DNA of 64,000 nt from Natrinema sp. DC36 (GCF_020405225.1 NZ_CP084472.1:2976001-3040000), one strand, 5' to 3'; positions 8,104 through 16,681 are shown, numbered from the stretch's first letter. Notes: generated from the letters alone by a model not told the origin. Translations and numbers: made by a program.

Positions 8104-8499
8104 ATGGACGCCGAACGCTGGTGGCCACCGTTCGTCGAGATCGTGGCGCTCGTGTGGATCGTCCTGTTCGTCGTCGACGTTGCGATCGGTTTTGAGCTAC
8201 TCGTCGTCTCCGAATCGCTCGCGACGACGGTTCGGGGCGTCCTCCGGTGGCTCCTCGTCGTCTTCCTCCTCGACGTCGCGCTCCTCTATCGGTGGTCGGA
8301 CCAGGGTCCGAGGGCGTTCGTTCGCTCGAACTGGTTCCTCATCCTCACCGTCGTCCCGTGGTTCCGACCGTTCCGTCTGTTCCGTCTCGGTCGGTCAATC
8401 CGCGCGTTGCGGCTCCTCACAGGGTCACGTCGGGTCGGCTCGTTCTGCAACAAGATCCGCCGGAAGTGCCACAGCCTGTGGCACCGACTGCGGAACTGA
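8104..8499 (+). CDS. Stand-alone voltage-sensor-like membrane protein without a pore
   Basis: A 131-residue protein with about four hydrophobic segments: 10-30 (VEIVALVWIVLFVVDVAIGF), 45-62, a WFLILTVVPWF segment near 80-90, and then RPFRLFRLGRSIRALRLL with an arginine at every third or fourth position, as in the S4 helix of voltage-gated channels. The chain ends about 25 residues later with a basic tail (CNKIRRKCHSLWHRLRN), so there is no S5-pore-S6. It therefore resembles an isolated voltage-sensing domain, as in Hv1 proton channels or sensor phosphatases, or the N-terminal part of the K+ channel encoded 1 kb away. The last 75 bases overlap the DUF389 gene on the other strand. Function unknown. 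Confidence 0.75.
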   Translation: MDAERWWPPFVEIVALVWIVLFVVDVAIGFELLVVSESLATTVRGVLRWLLVVFLLDVALLYRWSDQGPRAFVRSNWFLILTVVPWFRPFRLFRLGRSIRALRLLTGSRRVGSFCNKIRRKCHSLWHRLRN

Positions 8500-9861
8500 G
8501 GAGCCTGCCCAGCCCGGCAGCCACTCGTCGAGCGGCCACCACGCGCTCCGCCCACTGTCAGTCGCTCCGGTCGGCGCCGCGCGCTGGTAGTCGACGAACT
8601 GAACGTCGACGTGGACGGATCGGCTCGTCTGCGCATCGATCGCGGTCTGTAGATCCGCCGCCAGTTTCTCGTCTTCGAGACCGCTCGTGCGTCCGACGGT
8701 TACCGTCACCGAGACCTCGTCGCTGAACGCGCTCCCGTCGTTGTACTCGGTACCGACGCCGGCGAGTTCCAGCGTACTGTACTCGGGCTCCTCGAGGACG
8801 TCCTGGACCTCGCTGTTCACCTGCTGTTCGAAGACGAGGTGCTGGTACGTCCCGAAGGCGGTCACCACCACGACGATCAGGAACAACAGGACGATGATGG
8901 CGTACGCGCCCGTGCGCAGCGAGACGGTGGCGTTCTCGCGGACGTTTCTGATGACCGACGAGCGGTAGCCGAGCGCGATGAGCGTAAGGTACGCGGTGAG
9001 GTTGATGAACACGATGTTCATCAGGAGCAGGACGATGCCGCCCGCGACGATGAGCGGCTCGCCCCAGGCTGTGCCGATGCCGGCTGCCGCGGCGGCGGGA
9101 ACGATGGCCGCGGCGACGGCGACGCCGGCCAGCGAGACGGGAAGGTCGGTCGCGAGCGCGAGCGCCCCGGCGAACCCGGCCGCGATGGCGATGATGAGCG
9201 TCAGAAGGTTCGGCGTGGCGAACCCGCTCACCTGGCCGACGCGACCGACGGCCAGCGTCGACGGCACGAACCCGGTCTGTTGCAAGAACACGCTCATCAC
9301 GATAGCGCCGATGTAGGCGACGACGAGCCCCGTCACCTGTGACGTGGCGCTGTCGACGACCATCTCGCGGTCGCTGATGACGGCGCCGGCGCTCGCGGAG
9401 AGCGTCGACCCCGCGAACGGCGCGATCACCATCGCGCCGACGATGACGATGGCGGAGTCCAGCAGGAGGCCGGCCACCGCGACGATCGCGCTCGCGATGG
9501 CGAACGCGAGGTACGTCGCCGTATCCGGCGTCAGGTCCTTCGCGCGCTCGCGAATCTCGGCGTGCGAGGCGCCGCGCTTTCCTTTCGGACCCTCGACGTA
9601 GCGGTCCGTCAGCTCCTCGGCGTTCGGCACGGTCGCCCGATCGACCTCCGTGACGACGGTGTACGTGTCGTCCGCGAGGCCGGCGTCGTACAGGTGCTCG
9701 AGGACCGTGTCCACAGCCCCTGCCGGAACCGGGATGTTCGCCAGACTCCCGTCACGATGATCGTCGGCGTCGCTGAAGACGAACTCCACCTCCATCTCCG
9801 CGAGCGTCTCCCGTACCAGGTCGTGGTCGTCGCTGGGAACGAAGACCTGAATGAGTCGCAT
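8425..9861 (-). CDS. DUF389/TIGR00341 family integral membrane protein
   Basis: A 478-residue protein with a soluble N-terminal domain (MRLIQVFVPSDDHDLV, an ACT-like alpha/beta fold by appearance) followed by six to eight hydrophobic helices, including LLLDSAIVIVGAMVIAPFAGSTLSASAGAV, the most conserved block of DUF389 (residues about 130-160). A C-terminal soluble region ends with a Trp-rich tail. The biochemical role of DUF389 is unknown. A paralogue is encoded at 32058-33350. The start ATG 9861 gives the same N-terminus as the paralogue (MRLVQLTVP). The 3' end overlaps the voltage-sensor gene by 75 bases on the opposite strand. Confidence 0.9.
   Translation of the reverse strand: MRLIQVFVPSDDHDLVRETLAEMEVEFVFSDADDHRDGSLANIPVPAGAVDTVLEHLYDAGLADDTYTVVTEVDRATVPNAEELTDRYVEGPKGKRGASHAEIRERAKDLTPDTATYLAFAIASAIVAVAGLLLDSAIVIVGAMVIAPFAGSTLSASAGAVISDREMVVDSATSQVTGLVVAYIGAIVMSVFLQQTGFVPSTLAVGRVGQVSGFATPNLLTLIIAIAAGFAGALALATDLPVSLAGVAVAAAIVPAAAAAGIGTAWGEPLIVAGGIVLLLMNIVFINLTAYLTLIALGYRSSVIRNVRENATVSLRTGAYAIIVLLFLIVVVVTAFGTYQHLVFEQQVNSEVQDVLEEPEYSTLELAGVGTEYNDGSAFSDEVSVTVTVGRTSGLEDEKLAADLQTAIDAQTSRSVHVDVQFVDYQRAAPTGATDSGRSAWWPLDEWLPGWAGSSVPQSVPQAVALPADLVAERADPT
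8466..8484. repeat. Perfect 9-bp palindrome in the overlap of two convergent genes
   Basis: GTGCCACAG-C-CTGTGGCAC forms a perfect inverted repeat with a single central base. It lies inside the 75-bp tail-to-tail overlap of the voltage-sensor gene and the DUF389 gene, so it is coding on both strands. Its position suggests a role in mRNA 3'-end formation, or it may be a protein-binding dyad; a 1-nt loop cannot close as RNA without opening some pairs. Confidence 0.5.
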
Positions 9862-10098
9862 ACCGACCGGTCGGAGTAGAGGGCATTTACTAACTGCCGA
9901 CTAAACGCCGTAACAGTGTGCATATGGGCCCCCTCAGAAAGTTTCGTGATATAATGCCGATAAGTAGCCGACGTTCGAACGGCTCTCGTTCGACGACCGG
10001 CAGGCGGTCCAATCGATCACCAGAACGCTGGACTGACGCCGGGGGTCGAACAGTGCCACACCGGTACCGTCGATCGCGCTTCGAGACGATCAGTCGAC

Positions 10099-10845
10099 TC
10101 AGTTCGACTCGTACTCGACGAGTTCGACCTCGAGCTCGAGTTCGCCCTCCTCTGTGTAGGTGGCCACGTAGGGGGCACTCCCGCCGTCCGAGCCGCGGAG
10201 ACAGCTCTGCTGGGAGCGTTCGCCGTCGACCGTCGTCTCGACGAAGACGCACTCGAGCCCCGCGTAGGAGCGTTTCTCCGTGACCTCGGTGATCTGGGTC
10301 CCCTCGTCGGTGGTGGTCTGTTTGCGGTTACCGACCGCGGGGTTCGTAAAGCCCATCTCGAAGTAGTAGAGCACGGAGGCGCTCTGGAGGGCCAAGACCG
10401 GCGCGTGTGCGGGTGTGAGGAACAGCTGCCCCATCACCTCGTCACGGGGACTGGTTATCGTCGATTGATACTGCTCGTCGCCGAACTCGTAGTCGACGCT
10501 CACGGTCACCTCCTCGCCAGCGTCCTCGATATCGTATACCAGTTGCCCGGAGACCTGTTCGCCGGTCTCCTCGTCCATCCCCGCGAGGTCGAAGGCGTAG
10601 TGGCCCGGTCGACTCAGGTTGAACCAGTCGTCTTCCGCACCGACCATCGAGTTGAGGTCGTCACCGTCGCCAGTACTGCTGCCGGTTCCATCGTTTTCGC
10701 CGTCTCCACCGACACCGACTCCGCCCATCCCGGTACAGCCCGCGAGGGCGACCGAGAGGACGACCGCCAGCGTCAGCAGGGTGCGGGCAGTCAGTTTCGT
10801 GTTCGGGAATCGATCCAGTCCGGATTGTCCGCGTGATTTGTCCAT
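10099..10845 (-). CDS. Secreted lipoprotein, haloarchaeal, unknown function
   Basis: A 248-residue protein with a hydrophobic signal segment ending in a lipobox (LAVVLSVALAGC, Cys at about residue 36), followed by a Gly/Asp/Thr-rich linker and a soluble domain with FNLSRPGHYAFDLAGMDEETGEQ. It should be lipid-anchored to the outer face of the membrane. The ATG at 10845 is the first one giving a complete signal peptide; the frame upstream is noise. It is the last of three minus-strand genes (11860-11426, 11416-10868, 10845-10099) separated by 9 and 22 bases, which look like one operon. No catalytic motif is evident. Confidence 0.8.
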   Translation of the reverse strand: MDKSRGQSGLDRFPNTKLTARTLLTLAVVLSVALAGCTGMGGVGVGGDGENDGTGSSTGDGDDLNSMVGAEDDWFNLSRPGHYAFDLAGMDEETGEQVSGQLVYDIEDAGEEVTVSVDYEFGDEQYQSTITSPRDEVMGQLFLTPAHAPVLALQSASVLYYFEMGFTNPAVGNRKQTTTDEGTQITEVTEKRSYAGLECVFVETTVDGERSQQSCLRGSDGGSAPYVATYTEEGELELEVELVEYESN

Positions 10846-10867
10846 GTGTCGTGTCGTACTTCCGCGT

Positions 10868-11416
10868 TCAGTTCGTTTCGACGGCGAACGACTCGACGAT
10901 TCGCGCGGCGAGTTCGTCGAGTCCGTCGTCGTCGTTCCAGTCCACTCCGAGGACGTACCCGGTCTTGCCCTCGCGGACGAAGCGGTACGTGAGCCGCCAG
11001 CGCTCACCGTCGGGCTCGGCCCAGTAGGCGTAATCGATCACCTGACCCGTCTCCCCGGTCTCGAGGACGCTATCTCGGCGCTCGAGGCGCTCGATCGTTC
11101 GGACGTGCTCGTCGACCTCGAGGGCCTCGAGGAAGTCCGCGACGTAGTCCGCCAGCGTGAGGGTGACGCCCTCGTCGACGGAGACGGTCGCGCCGCCCGA
11201 GCCCGTCCGGTCGTCAAACGACGCCCCGCCCGCAGGCTCCGTCTTCGCGGACCAGGTCGTCGGATACGCGAGTCGGTAGCCGTACTCGTCGTCGGCGTAC
11301 GTCTCGAACGGCGGTGTCGATCCCACTCCGTCCATCTCATCGTCGCCGGTCCCATTCGCTCGGCGATCACTCGCTCGTCCTGCCGTATTCTCCGTTTCCT
11401 CCCGATTCGTGGGCAC
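10868..11416 (-). CDS. PsbP/DUF1795-like small protein
   Basis: A 182-residue acidic protein with an N-terminal unstructured stretch and then a domain starting YADDEYGYRLAYPTTWSAKTEPAGGASF, which resembles the strand-turn beginning of PsbP/DUF1795 domains (often written as ...GFSFEYPSGW...). The rest alternates strands and helices (DYVADFLEALEVDEHVRTIERLE; GYVLGVDWNDDDGLDELAARIVESF). No signal peptide is evident. The gene sits in the middle of the three-gene set with a DUF4870 membrane protein and a lipoprotein. The fold call is by appearance only. Confidence 0.65.
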   Translation of the reverse strand: MPTNREETENTAGRASDRRANGTGDDEMDGVGSTPPFETYADDEYGYRLAYPTTWSAKTEPAGGASFDDRTGSGGATVSVDEGVTLTLADYVADFLEALEVDEHVRTIERLERRDSVLETGETGQVIDYAYWAEPDGERWRLTYRFVREGKTGYVLGVDWNDDDGLDELAARIVESFAVETN

Positions 11417-11425
11417 GCCGTCACC

Positions 11426-11860
11426 TCAGACCAGCTTGTCGGCGATTCCAGCGACTACGGGCAGGCGGATCGTCTCGCCTCGGTAGGACGTGACTACGAG
11501 GTAGGCCCAGATCGCGAACCCGCCGAGCGCGAGTCCCAGCCAGATCAGCCCGAGGAACAACGAGATGATGCTCCCGACGATGAACGTGTTCATACTGGCG
11601 AACAGAATCGTGAGGATCGTCCCGACGACGCTCACCGCGATATACGCCAGGACGAACAGGCCCGACACGACCATGCTCTGGGCGGCGTGAAACCGCACGA
11701 ACCGGTTGTCCCCTTCGATCACGAAGAAGAGCAGTCCCGTGATAAATCCGAACAGATACGAGAGCGCCCCCGCGATGTTCGGCTCGAGCCCCGATTCGGT
11801 TTCCGCTGCTTCCGTCGCGCGTTCGGCCTCGATATCGACGTCTTGTGTATTGCTTTCCAT
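11426..11860 (-). CDS. DUF4870-like membrane protein
   Basis: A 144-residue protein with the DUF4870/Tic20-like pattern: GALSYLFGFITGLLFFVIEGDNRFVRFHAAQSMVV, two more hydrophobic segments, and a final WAYLVVTSYRGETIRLPVVAGIADKLV. In this family the R-x-H-A-x-Q-S motif follows the first helix pair. ATG 11860 was selected; an ATG at 11890 in frame would add ten residues. It probably starts the three-gene minus-strand operon and is divergent from the FilR1-type regulator, sharing a 251-bp intergenic region. Function unknown. Confidence 0.85.
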   Translation of the reverse strand: MESNTQDVDIEAERATEAAETESGLEPNIAGALSYLFGFITGLLFFVIEGDNRFVRFHAAQSMVVSGLFVLAYIAVSVVGTILTILFASMNTFIVGSIISLFLGLIWLGLALGGFAIWAYLVVTSYRGETIRLPVVAGIADKLV

Positions 11861-12111
11861 TGGTGGTATCGGTGAAGGATCCGTTGTCATTCCCTCTCCA
11901 GTACCAGTCAGCAGGCGCGACAGTCGGTTATATGAACCGAGTGGGATCATTTCAGCCGGTGACATCGTCTCAAATCGTGAGACGACGTTCGGCAGGTGGT
12001 GCAGTTTCTCTCGATATAGCGGCCAGAGAAGCGAGTTGCCCGTCTCACTGCCGCGAAATCGATAACTGACCAATGGACTTAATATCATCATGAGTCACTA
12101 TCAGCGTGCGA

Positions 12112-12894
12112 ATGGATGCCGAGGGACTCATCGAAATCGTCAGGCAAAAGCCGGTACTCGACGCGCTCCGCGAGGAAGGTGGGATAGATCGACGAGAGTT
12201 AGAACAACGCCTGAACGTCTCTCGATCGACCGTCCACCGATTCACCCGATCGCTCAGGGACAGTGGCTTGATCGAACGCACCGACGGAGAGTTCGTCCTC
12301 ACGCCGTTCGGTGAGGTAACCGCTGCGGAGGTCGCCGAATTTCAGTCGACGATCGAGGCAGCGTCGGAACTCGCCCCCATCCTCCACACAGCGGCCGCTC
12401 ACGACATCGACATCGATATCGCGGCGTTCACGGACGCGACCGTGACGACCGCTGCACCCGGGGATCCCTATCGCCCGGTGAATCGATTCATGTCGCTGGT
12501 GAAAGCGACTGAGACGTTGCGGGGGCTCGACCCGGCGACCATCAACCCGCTGCACATAGACGAGTTGTCCGACCGCATCAATGCCGGGATGGAAACGGAG
12601 GCCGTCTATCCGTCGGCGGTACTCGAGGAGATCCTTACGTCGAACCCGGAACGGGCACGCACAGTCATCGGAAACGGAAATCTGACGTTTTGGATCCACG
12701 ATGACATCCCGTTCGGTCTAACGCTCTGTGACGACCGAATCGGAGTCGGCATCTACGACGATGAGACGGGTCTGCTACGCACGTACGTCGATACCGATTC
12801 ACAGACCGCACGCGAGTGGGCCGAAGGTGTCTATACGAAATATCGCACCGAAGCGACTCCCCTCACGGAGAAGTTCGACCTCTCTCGGTTGTAA
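12112..12894 (+). CDS. Winged-helix regulator with FilR1-type sensor domain
   Basis: A 260-residue protein. The first 70 residues form a winged helix-turn-helix (IDRRELEQRLNVSRSTVHRFTRSLRDSGLIERTDGEFVLTPFGE). The C-terminal half has the FilR1 middle-domain signature FWIHDDIPFGLTLCDDRIGVGIYDDETGLLRTYVDTD. FilR1 regulators in methanogens respond to carboxyl-acyl homoserine lactones; many haloarchaeal paralogues have unknown ligands. ATG 12112 is used instead of GTG 12106 because a TATA-like TTAATATC lies at about 12080. It is divergent from the envelope operon at 11860 and is the obvious candidate to control it, which is inference. Confidence 0.82.
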   Translation: MDAEGLIEIVRQKPVLDALREEGGIDRRELEQRLNVSRSTVHRFTRSLRDSGLIERTDGEFVLTPFGEVTAAEVAEFQSTIEAASELAPILHTAAAHDIDIDIAAFTDATVTTAAPGDPYRPVNRFMSLVKATETLRGLDPATINPLHIDELSDRINAGMETEAVYPSAVLEEILTSNPERARTVIGNGNLTFWIHDDIPFGLTLCDDRIGVGIYDDETGLLRTYVDTDSQTAREWAEGVYTKYRTEATPLTEKFDLSRL

Positions 12895-12980
12895 CACGCC
12901 TCGAATTCGGCAGGGCGGGGTCTGTCTGTCGCACGGTACTCACACGGAGCTGTCGCCACCAGCCGTTAAGAACGTCCACG

Positions 12981-14247
12981 ATGAACCGTCGGACGATGTG
13001 TCGTTCTCGATCGGGCGACCGCGACGATCCGACGCTAGTGGCAGCCGAGTGCGAGGGGGCGACCGGGCTGCAGATCGACGTGGGGGTGCTGGTCGCGCAC
13101 GCACCGGGAACCGACCCGGGCCGGCTCCAGTCGTTTGCGACGCAAGCTGCCGAAGATACGGTCGACGAACTCGCGTCGGTCACGGACGTTACCTGGCGGT
13201 TCTACCTCGAGGACGCGGTCGCGCTCGCAGACAATGACAGGCGACGGCCCTCGGAGTTCCTCGACCGCGCCACACACCAGATGGTCGAGGGGCCGTACGA
13301 CTTCGTCTTCGTCGTGACGGACGTTCCGCTCGTCTCGAGCACGGAGCGGTTCGTCCCCGGACTGGCGTCGCCGCTCTCTCGCGTCGCGATCGTCTCGACG
13401 AACACCCTCCGCAGTGCGCCCCGCAACGAACCGCGACGCTCGCTCGAGGACGCCGCCGTCCGCTGGAATACGGCGACGCTCGTGGTCCACCTCGTCGGGC
13501 ACATGCTGGGCGCTCGCCATCGCGACGCCGACGGGGGCGTCATGGAGCCGTTCCGATTCGATCCGGAACGACGGGCCGTTCCGCCGATCGACGCGGACGT
13601 CGAGCGGGATCTCCATCGGATCGCCGCGGAGCTCTCCGCGGCTGAGGCCCGCCCGCGCGGTCCGGGAGAGCGGCTGACCTTCCACGCGGCCAGTGCCGTC
13701 CGAAACCCCGGACCGGATCCTGCAGGCGCTCGAGAACAGCCGAGCACCGTTGTTGCCGCTCTCGTTACCGAAGCTATCGACGGCCGCGCTGGCACCGACG
13801 CTCGTCATCGTCTTCAGCGCCGAATCCTGGGACGTCGGCTTCCACATGAGCAACGTGACGGCAGCGCTGTTCGCGACCGTCAGTATCGTCACTGCGACGC
13901 TCTATCTCCTGTTCGTCCAGAACCTCTCCTTCCCGCGGAAGCGACATCGGATCGTCACCGAACACACGGCTCTGGTTAACGTCACGGTCTTTTTCGTCCT
14001 CCTGCTGGCGATGATCGGCTTATTCGGACTCGTGTGGACGATCATCCTCGTCATCGAACTGGTCGTCTTCCCGCCGAATCTGATGTCCAACTGGCCGAGC
14101 CTGGAGGAGCCGACCGTGGGCTTCATCGATCTCGTCCGGACCGGTGCGTTCATCAGCACCATCGGGGTCCTCTCGGGCGCGTTGGCAGGTGGGCTGGAGA
14201 GTCGAATCATCATCAGCCACCTCGCGCTGTTCCCCGACCGACCGTAG
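12981..14247 (+). pseudogene. Frameshifted gene: metzincin-like domain plus C-terminal membrane domain
   Basis: Frame one from ATG 12981 encodes a soluble domain with HLVGHMLGARH (13490-13522) followed by GGVMEP, which looks like the HExxHxxGxxH zinc site and Met-turn of metzincins, but Leu replaces the catalytic Glu. The sequence then reads ...FHAASAVRNPG and loses sense. The continuation RILQALENSRAPLLPLSLP, then about five transmembrane helices to 14247, is in the next frame. An extra C at 13713-13714 explains the switch exactly: removing it joins NPG to RILQ. The total of 1267 bases is one more than a multiple of three. The intact product would be about 421 residues. Either a real pseudogene or a sequence error. 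Confidence 0.8.
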
Positions 14248-14365
14248 CTTCCCCACTCGAATTCGAATGCGCCGATTTCCGGGAACGACAGTTCTGGTCC
14301 GGTCCGACGTGCATTCAGATATCGCTAAACGGAGGGACGTAGAACTGACGGCGAGTGGCAGTCGA

Positions 14366-15088
14366 ATGTCCTTCACAGAACCCCAGACGATCGGCATCCT
14401 CGGCGGAATGAGCAGCGAGTCGACTCGGACGTACTACCGGCTCATTGATCGCAAAGTAAACGATGCGCTCGGCGGGCACAACGCGGGTGACATCCTCATT
14501 CGCAGCGTTAACTTCGCCCGGATCGAACGCTGTATTCGGGACCAACGGTGGGAAGAGGCGGGTGAGCTACTGGTCGACGCGGCGCTCGATCTAGAAGCCG
14601 GCGGTGCCGACTTCGTCGTCATGGCGACGAACACAATGCATCGCGTCGCTCCGCGACTCGTCGACGAGCTGTCGATCCCGTTTCTCCACATCGTCGACGC
14701 CGCGGTTGATGCGATCCGCGCCGACGGGGTCGAGACGGTCGGGGTGCTTGGGACGAAAGCCGTGATGGAGGGGGCGTTCTACCACGAGCGGTTCGGCTCG
14801 CGCGGAGTCGAAACGGTCGTGCCCGGTATCGACGACCGCGAAGCCGTCGACCGGATCATCTTCGAGGAACTGACGACTGGACAGGTGCGAGAGGAGTCTC
14901 GAGGGCGATATCTCGACGTGATTGACGGTCTGGTCGAGAAGGGTGCCCGGGGAATCGTCCTCGGGTGTACCGAAATCGAGCTCCTGGTCGAGCAACGGGA
15001 CTGCCCCGAGATCCCGCTGTTCGATACGACTGCACTTCACGTCGACCGTGCCGTCGAGCGGAGTCTTCGCCCCGTCCTCGACGATTGA
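14366..15088 (+). CDS. Aspartate/glutamate racemase family protein
   Basis: A 240-residue protein beginning TIGILGGMSSESTRTYYRLID, the classic N-terminus of the Asp/Glu racemase superfamily. The first active-site loop reads MATNTMH (Ala87-Thr88-Asn89), without the usual cysteine, while the second has LGCTEIELL with Cys201. A Thr/Cys pair in place of Cys/Cys is known in the E. coli YgeA-type L-Asp/Glu racemase, so the protein may still be active on L-amino acids. This is an inference from the residues. ATG 14366 is the only start giving the canonical N-terminus. It lies downstream of the frameshifted membrane gene with no clear operon link. Confidence 0.88.
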   Translation: MSFTEPQTIGILGGMSSESTRTYYRLIDRKVNDALGGHNAGDILIRSVNFARIERCIRDQRWEEAGELLVDAALDLEAGGADFVVMATNTMHRVAPRLVDELSIPFLHIVDAAVDAIRADGVETVGVLGTKAVMEGAFYHERFGSRGVETVVPGIDDREAVDRIIFEELTTGQVREESRGRYLDVIDGLVEKGARGIVLGCTEIELLVEQRDCPEIPLFDTTALHVDRAVERSLRPVLDD

Positions 15089-15620
15089 GGCTCCCGGTCA
15101 CGCCAGCCGATCAAAGGATGTGGTACATGTACATCGGTGGCCTCGGCACTCGAACAGGAACGGCTTACACGTATTCTTGAAGTGAATCAGATTTTGATCT
15201 GAAGACGTTAGCCGACAGGACCACTCGAGAACGAGGACGGCTACGTACGCCTTATCGCACAAATTTCTGGGGTAGGTGAATCGTCATACGCCGGCTGATT
15301 TCACTGTCTGACAGCACGGTTGAGACTATAGACGACACGCGCTAGGGCGATTTATAGAACTCTCGGTACCAGCACCGCGCACGCAGACCTGCTGCCGACG
15401 GTCAAGTCAATTCCGTATGTGATTACGGACCAAGAGAGCCACATCGTACACGTCATAGATATTACTATTGTGCTCGTTTCCGAACTCGAGAGACTAACGC
15501 CTGCCCAACCAGGACGTATCAGTTCGGACCGAATGCAACTTATGTTCCTGATCGAAGTAGGGCAGAATTATGTTCTGGCCTATGGCACACAACGGCCGAG
15601 AGACCGGAGGGAGACCGTAG
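15089..15620. other. Gene-free region
   Basis: No supportable gene was found in 532 bases. A short dyad TCAGAT-TTTG-ATCTGA at 15187-15202 may be a terminator or operator behind the racemase gene. A TATA-like TTTATAG lies at about 15351, but nothing convincing starts 25 nt after it. The next gene starts at 15621, so a long leader or an unseen small RNA is possible. Confidence 0.4.
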
Positions 15621-16616
15621 ATGTGTACGCGATTAGTGTATCTCGGACCCGAGAATATCGTGCTCACTGGCCGGTCGATGGACTGGCACGGCAAGATCGG
15701 AACGAACATTTGGGGCTTCCCACGCGGAATGGAGCGAACGGGCGAAGTCGGTCCTGCCTCGATACGGTGGACCGCCGAGTACGGCAGTGTCGTCGCATCC
15801 GCGTACGACATCGCGACGACCGACGGGATGAACGAGGCGGGTCTAGTCGCGAACGTCCTGTGGCTCACCGAATCCGACTATCCCGAGTGGGATGGCGACA
15901 GACCTGGACTGTCGATTTCGCTGTGGGCGCAGTACGTCCTCGACAACTTCGCGACGGTGGCCGAGGCAGTCGAGAACCACCGGAACGAAGAATTCGTGGT
16001 CGTTTCCGACGAAATCCCGGACGAAGGCCGGTTGGCCACCCTCCACCTGTCCATCTCGGACGCCACGGGTGACAGTGCCATCCTCGAGTACGTCGACGGC
16101 GAGTTGACGATCCACCACGGTCGGAAGTATCAGGTGATGACGAATTCCCCGACGTTCGACCAACAACTCGCACTCGACGAGTATTGGTCGGAGATCGGCG
16201 GAACAGTCATGCTACCGGGGACGAATCGTCCGGCTGACCGATTCGCCCGCGCGAGTTTCTACGTGAACGCGATCCCACAGACCCAGAACCGTCGAACCGC
16301 AACGGCGAGCGTCTTCGGCGCGCTCCGCAACGTCTCCGTGCCGTACGGGATCAGTACGCCGGACGCACCGCATATCTCCTCGACGCGTTGGCGCACGGTC
16401 GCCGATCACCGTGACCGACGCTACTACTTCGAGTCGGCGCTCTCACCGAACGTTTTCTGGCTGGACCTCGACGGGATCGACTTCGAAGCCGATGCCGGAG
16501 TTCGATCGCTGTCGCTCGGTGAGAACCAGGCGAACGTCTTCGCCGGCGATGTCGCCGACGAACTTGTCGAGACTGAGCCGTTCGAGTTTCTTGGTGTCCC
16601 GGCTCCATCGGGCTAA
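15621..16616 (+). CDS. Linear amide C-N hydrolase (choloylglycine hydrolase / penicillin V acylase family)
   Basis: A 331-residue Ntn-hydrolase. The protein starts Met-Cys-Thr-Arg, so Cys2 becomes the N-terminal nucleophile after Met removal. Family residues follow: GRSMDW (about 18-22), GMNEAGL near residue 68 and NSPTFDQQL near 175. These enzymes cleave linear amide bonds in bile-salt conjugates, penicillin V or N-acyl homoserine lactones. No signal peptide is present, so it is cytoplasmic. The substrate in a haloarchaeon is unknown; acyl-homoserine lactone cleavage would be of interest but is not shown. ATG 15621 is fixed by the Cys2 requirement. No neighbours suggest an operon. Confidence 0.9.
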   Translation: MCTRLVYLGPENIVLTGRSMDWHGKIGTNIWGFPRGMERTGEVGPASIRWTAEYGSVVASAYDIATTDGMNEAGLVANVLWLTESDYPEWDGDRPGLSISLWAQYVLDNFATVAEAVENHRNEEFVVVSDEIPDEGRLATLHLSISDATGDSAILEYVDGELTIHHGRKYQVMTNSPTFDQQLALDEYWSEIGGTVMLPGTNRPADRFARASFYVNAIPQTQNRRTATASVFGALRNVSVPYGISTPDAPHISSTRWRTVADHRDRRYYFESALSPNVFWLDLDGIDFEADAGVRSLSLGENQANVFAGDVADELVETEPFEFLGVPAPSG

Positions 16617-16661
16617 TCCTAGCTGCTTCCGGCGCATTCTTACATGGAACGCAGGAGAAAG

Positions 16662-16681
16662 CCCACGACTTCAGTCGTGGG
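16662..16681. mobile_element. Solo IS200/IS605-type terminal hairpin (relic)
   Basis: CCCACGACT-TC-AGTCGTGGG is a perfect 9-bp stem, preceded by GGAGAAAG and followed by AGTAGTCAC. This arrangement, a GAAAGCCCACGACTTCAGTCGTGGG-like hairpin just before the element edge, is how right ends of haloarchaeal IS200/IS605 and IS1341 (tnpB-only) elements look. No tnpA or tnpB reading frame is present nearby, so this is a solo end or PATE-like palindrome. Identification from memory of the pattern, not from a match to a named element. Confidence 0.45.

Noticed and set aside
9945-9960. Promoter-like GATATAATG on the plus strand in the 9.9-kb gap
   Set aside because: No gene or recognisable RNA follows at the right distance; a chance TATA cannot be excluded.
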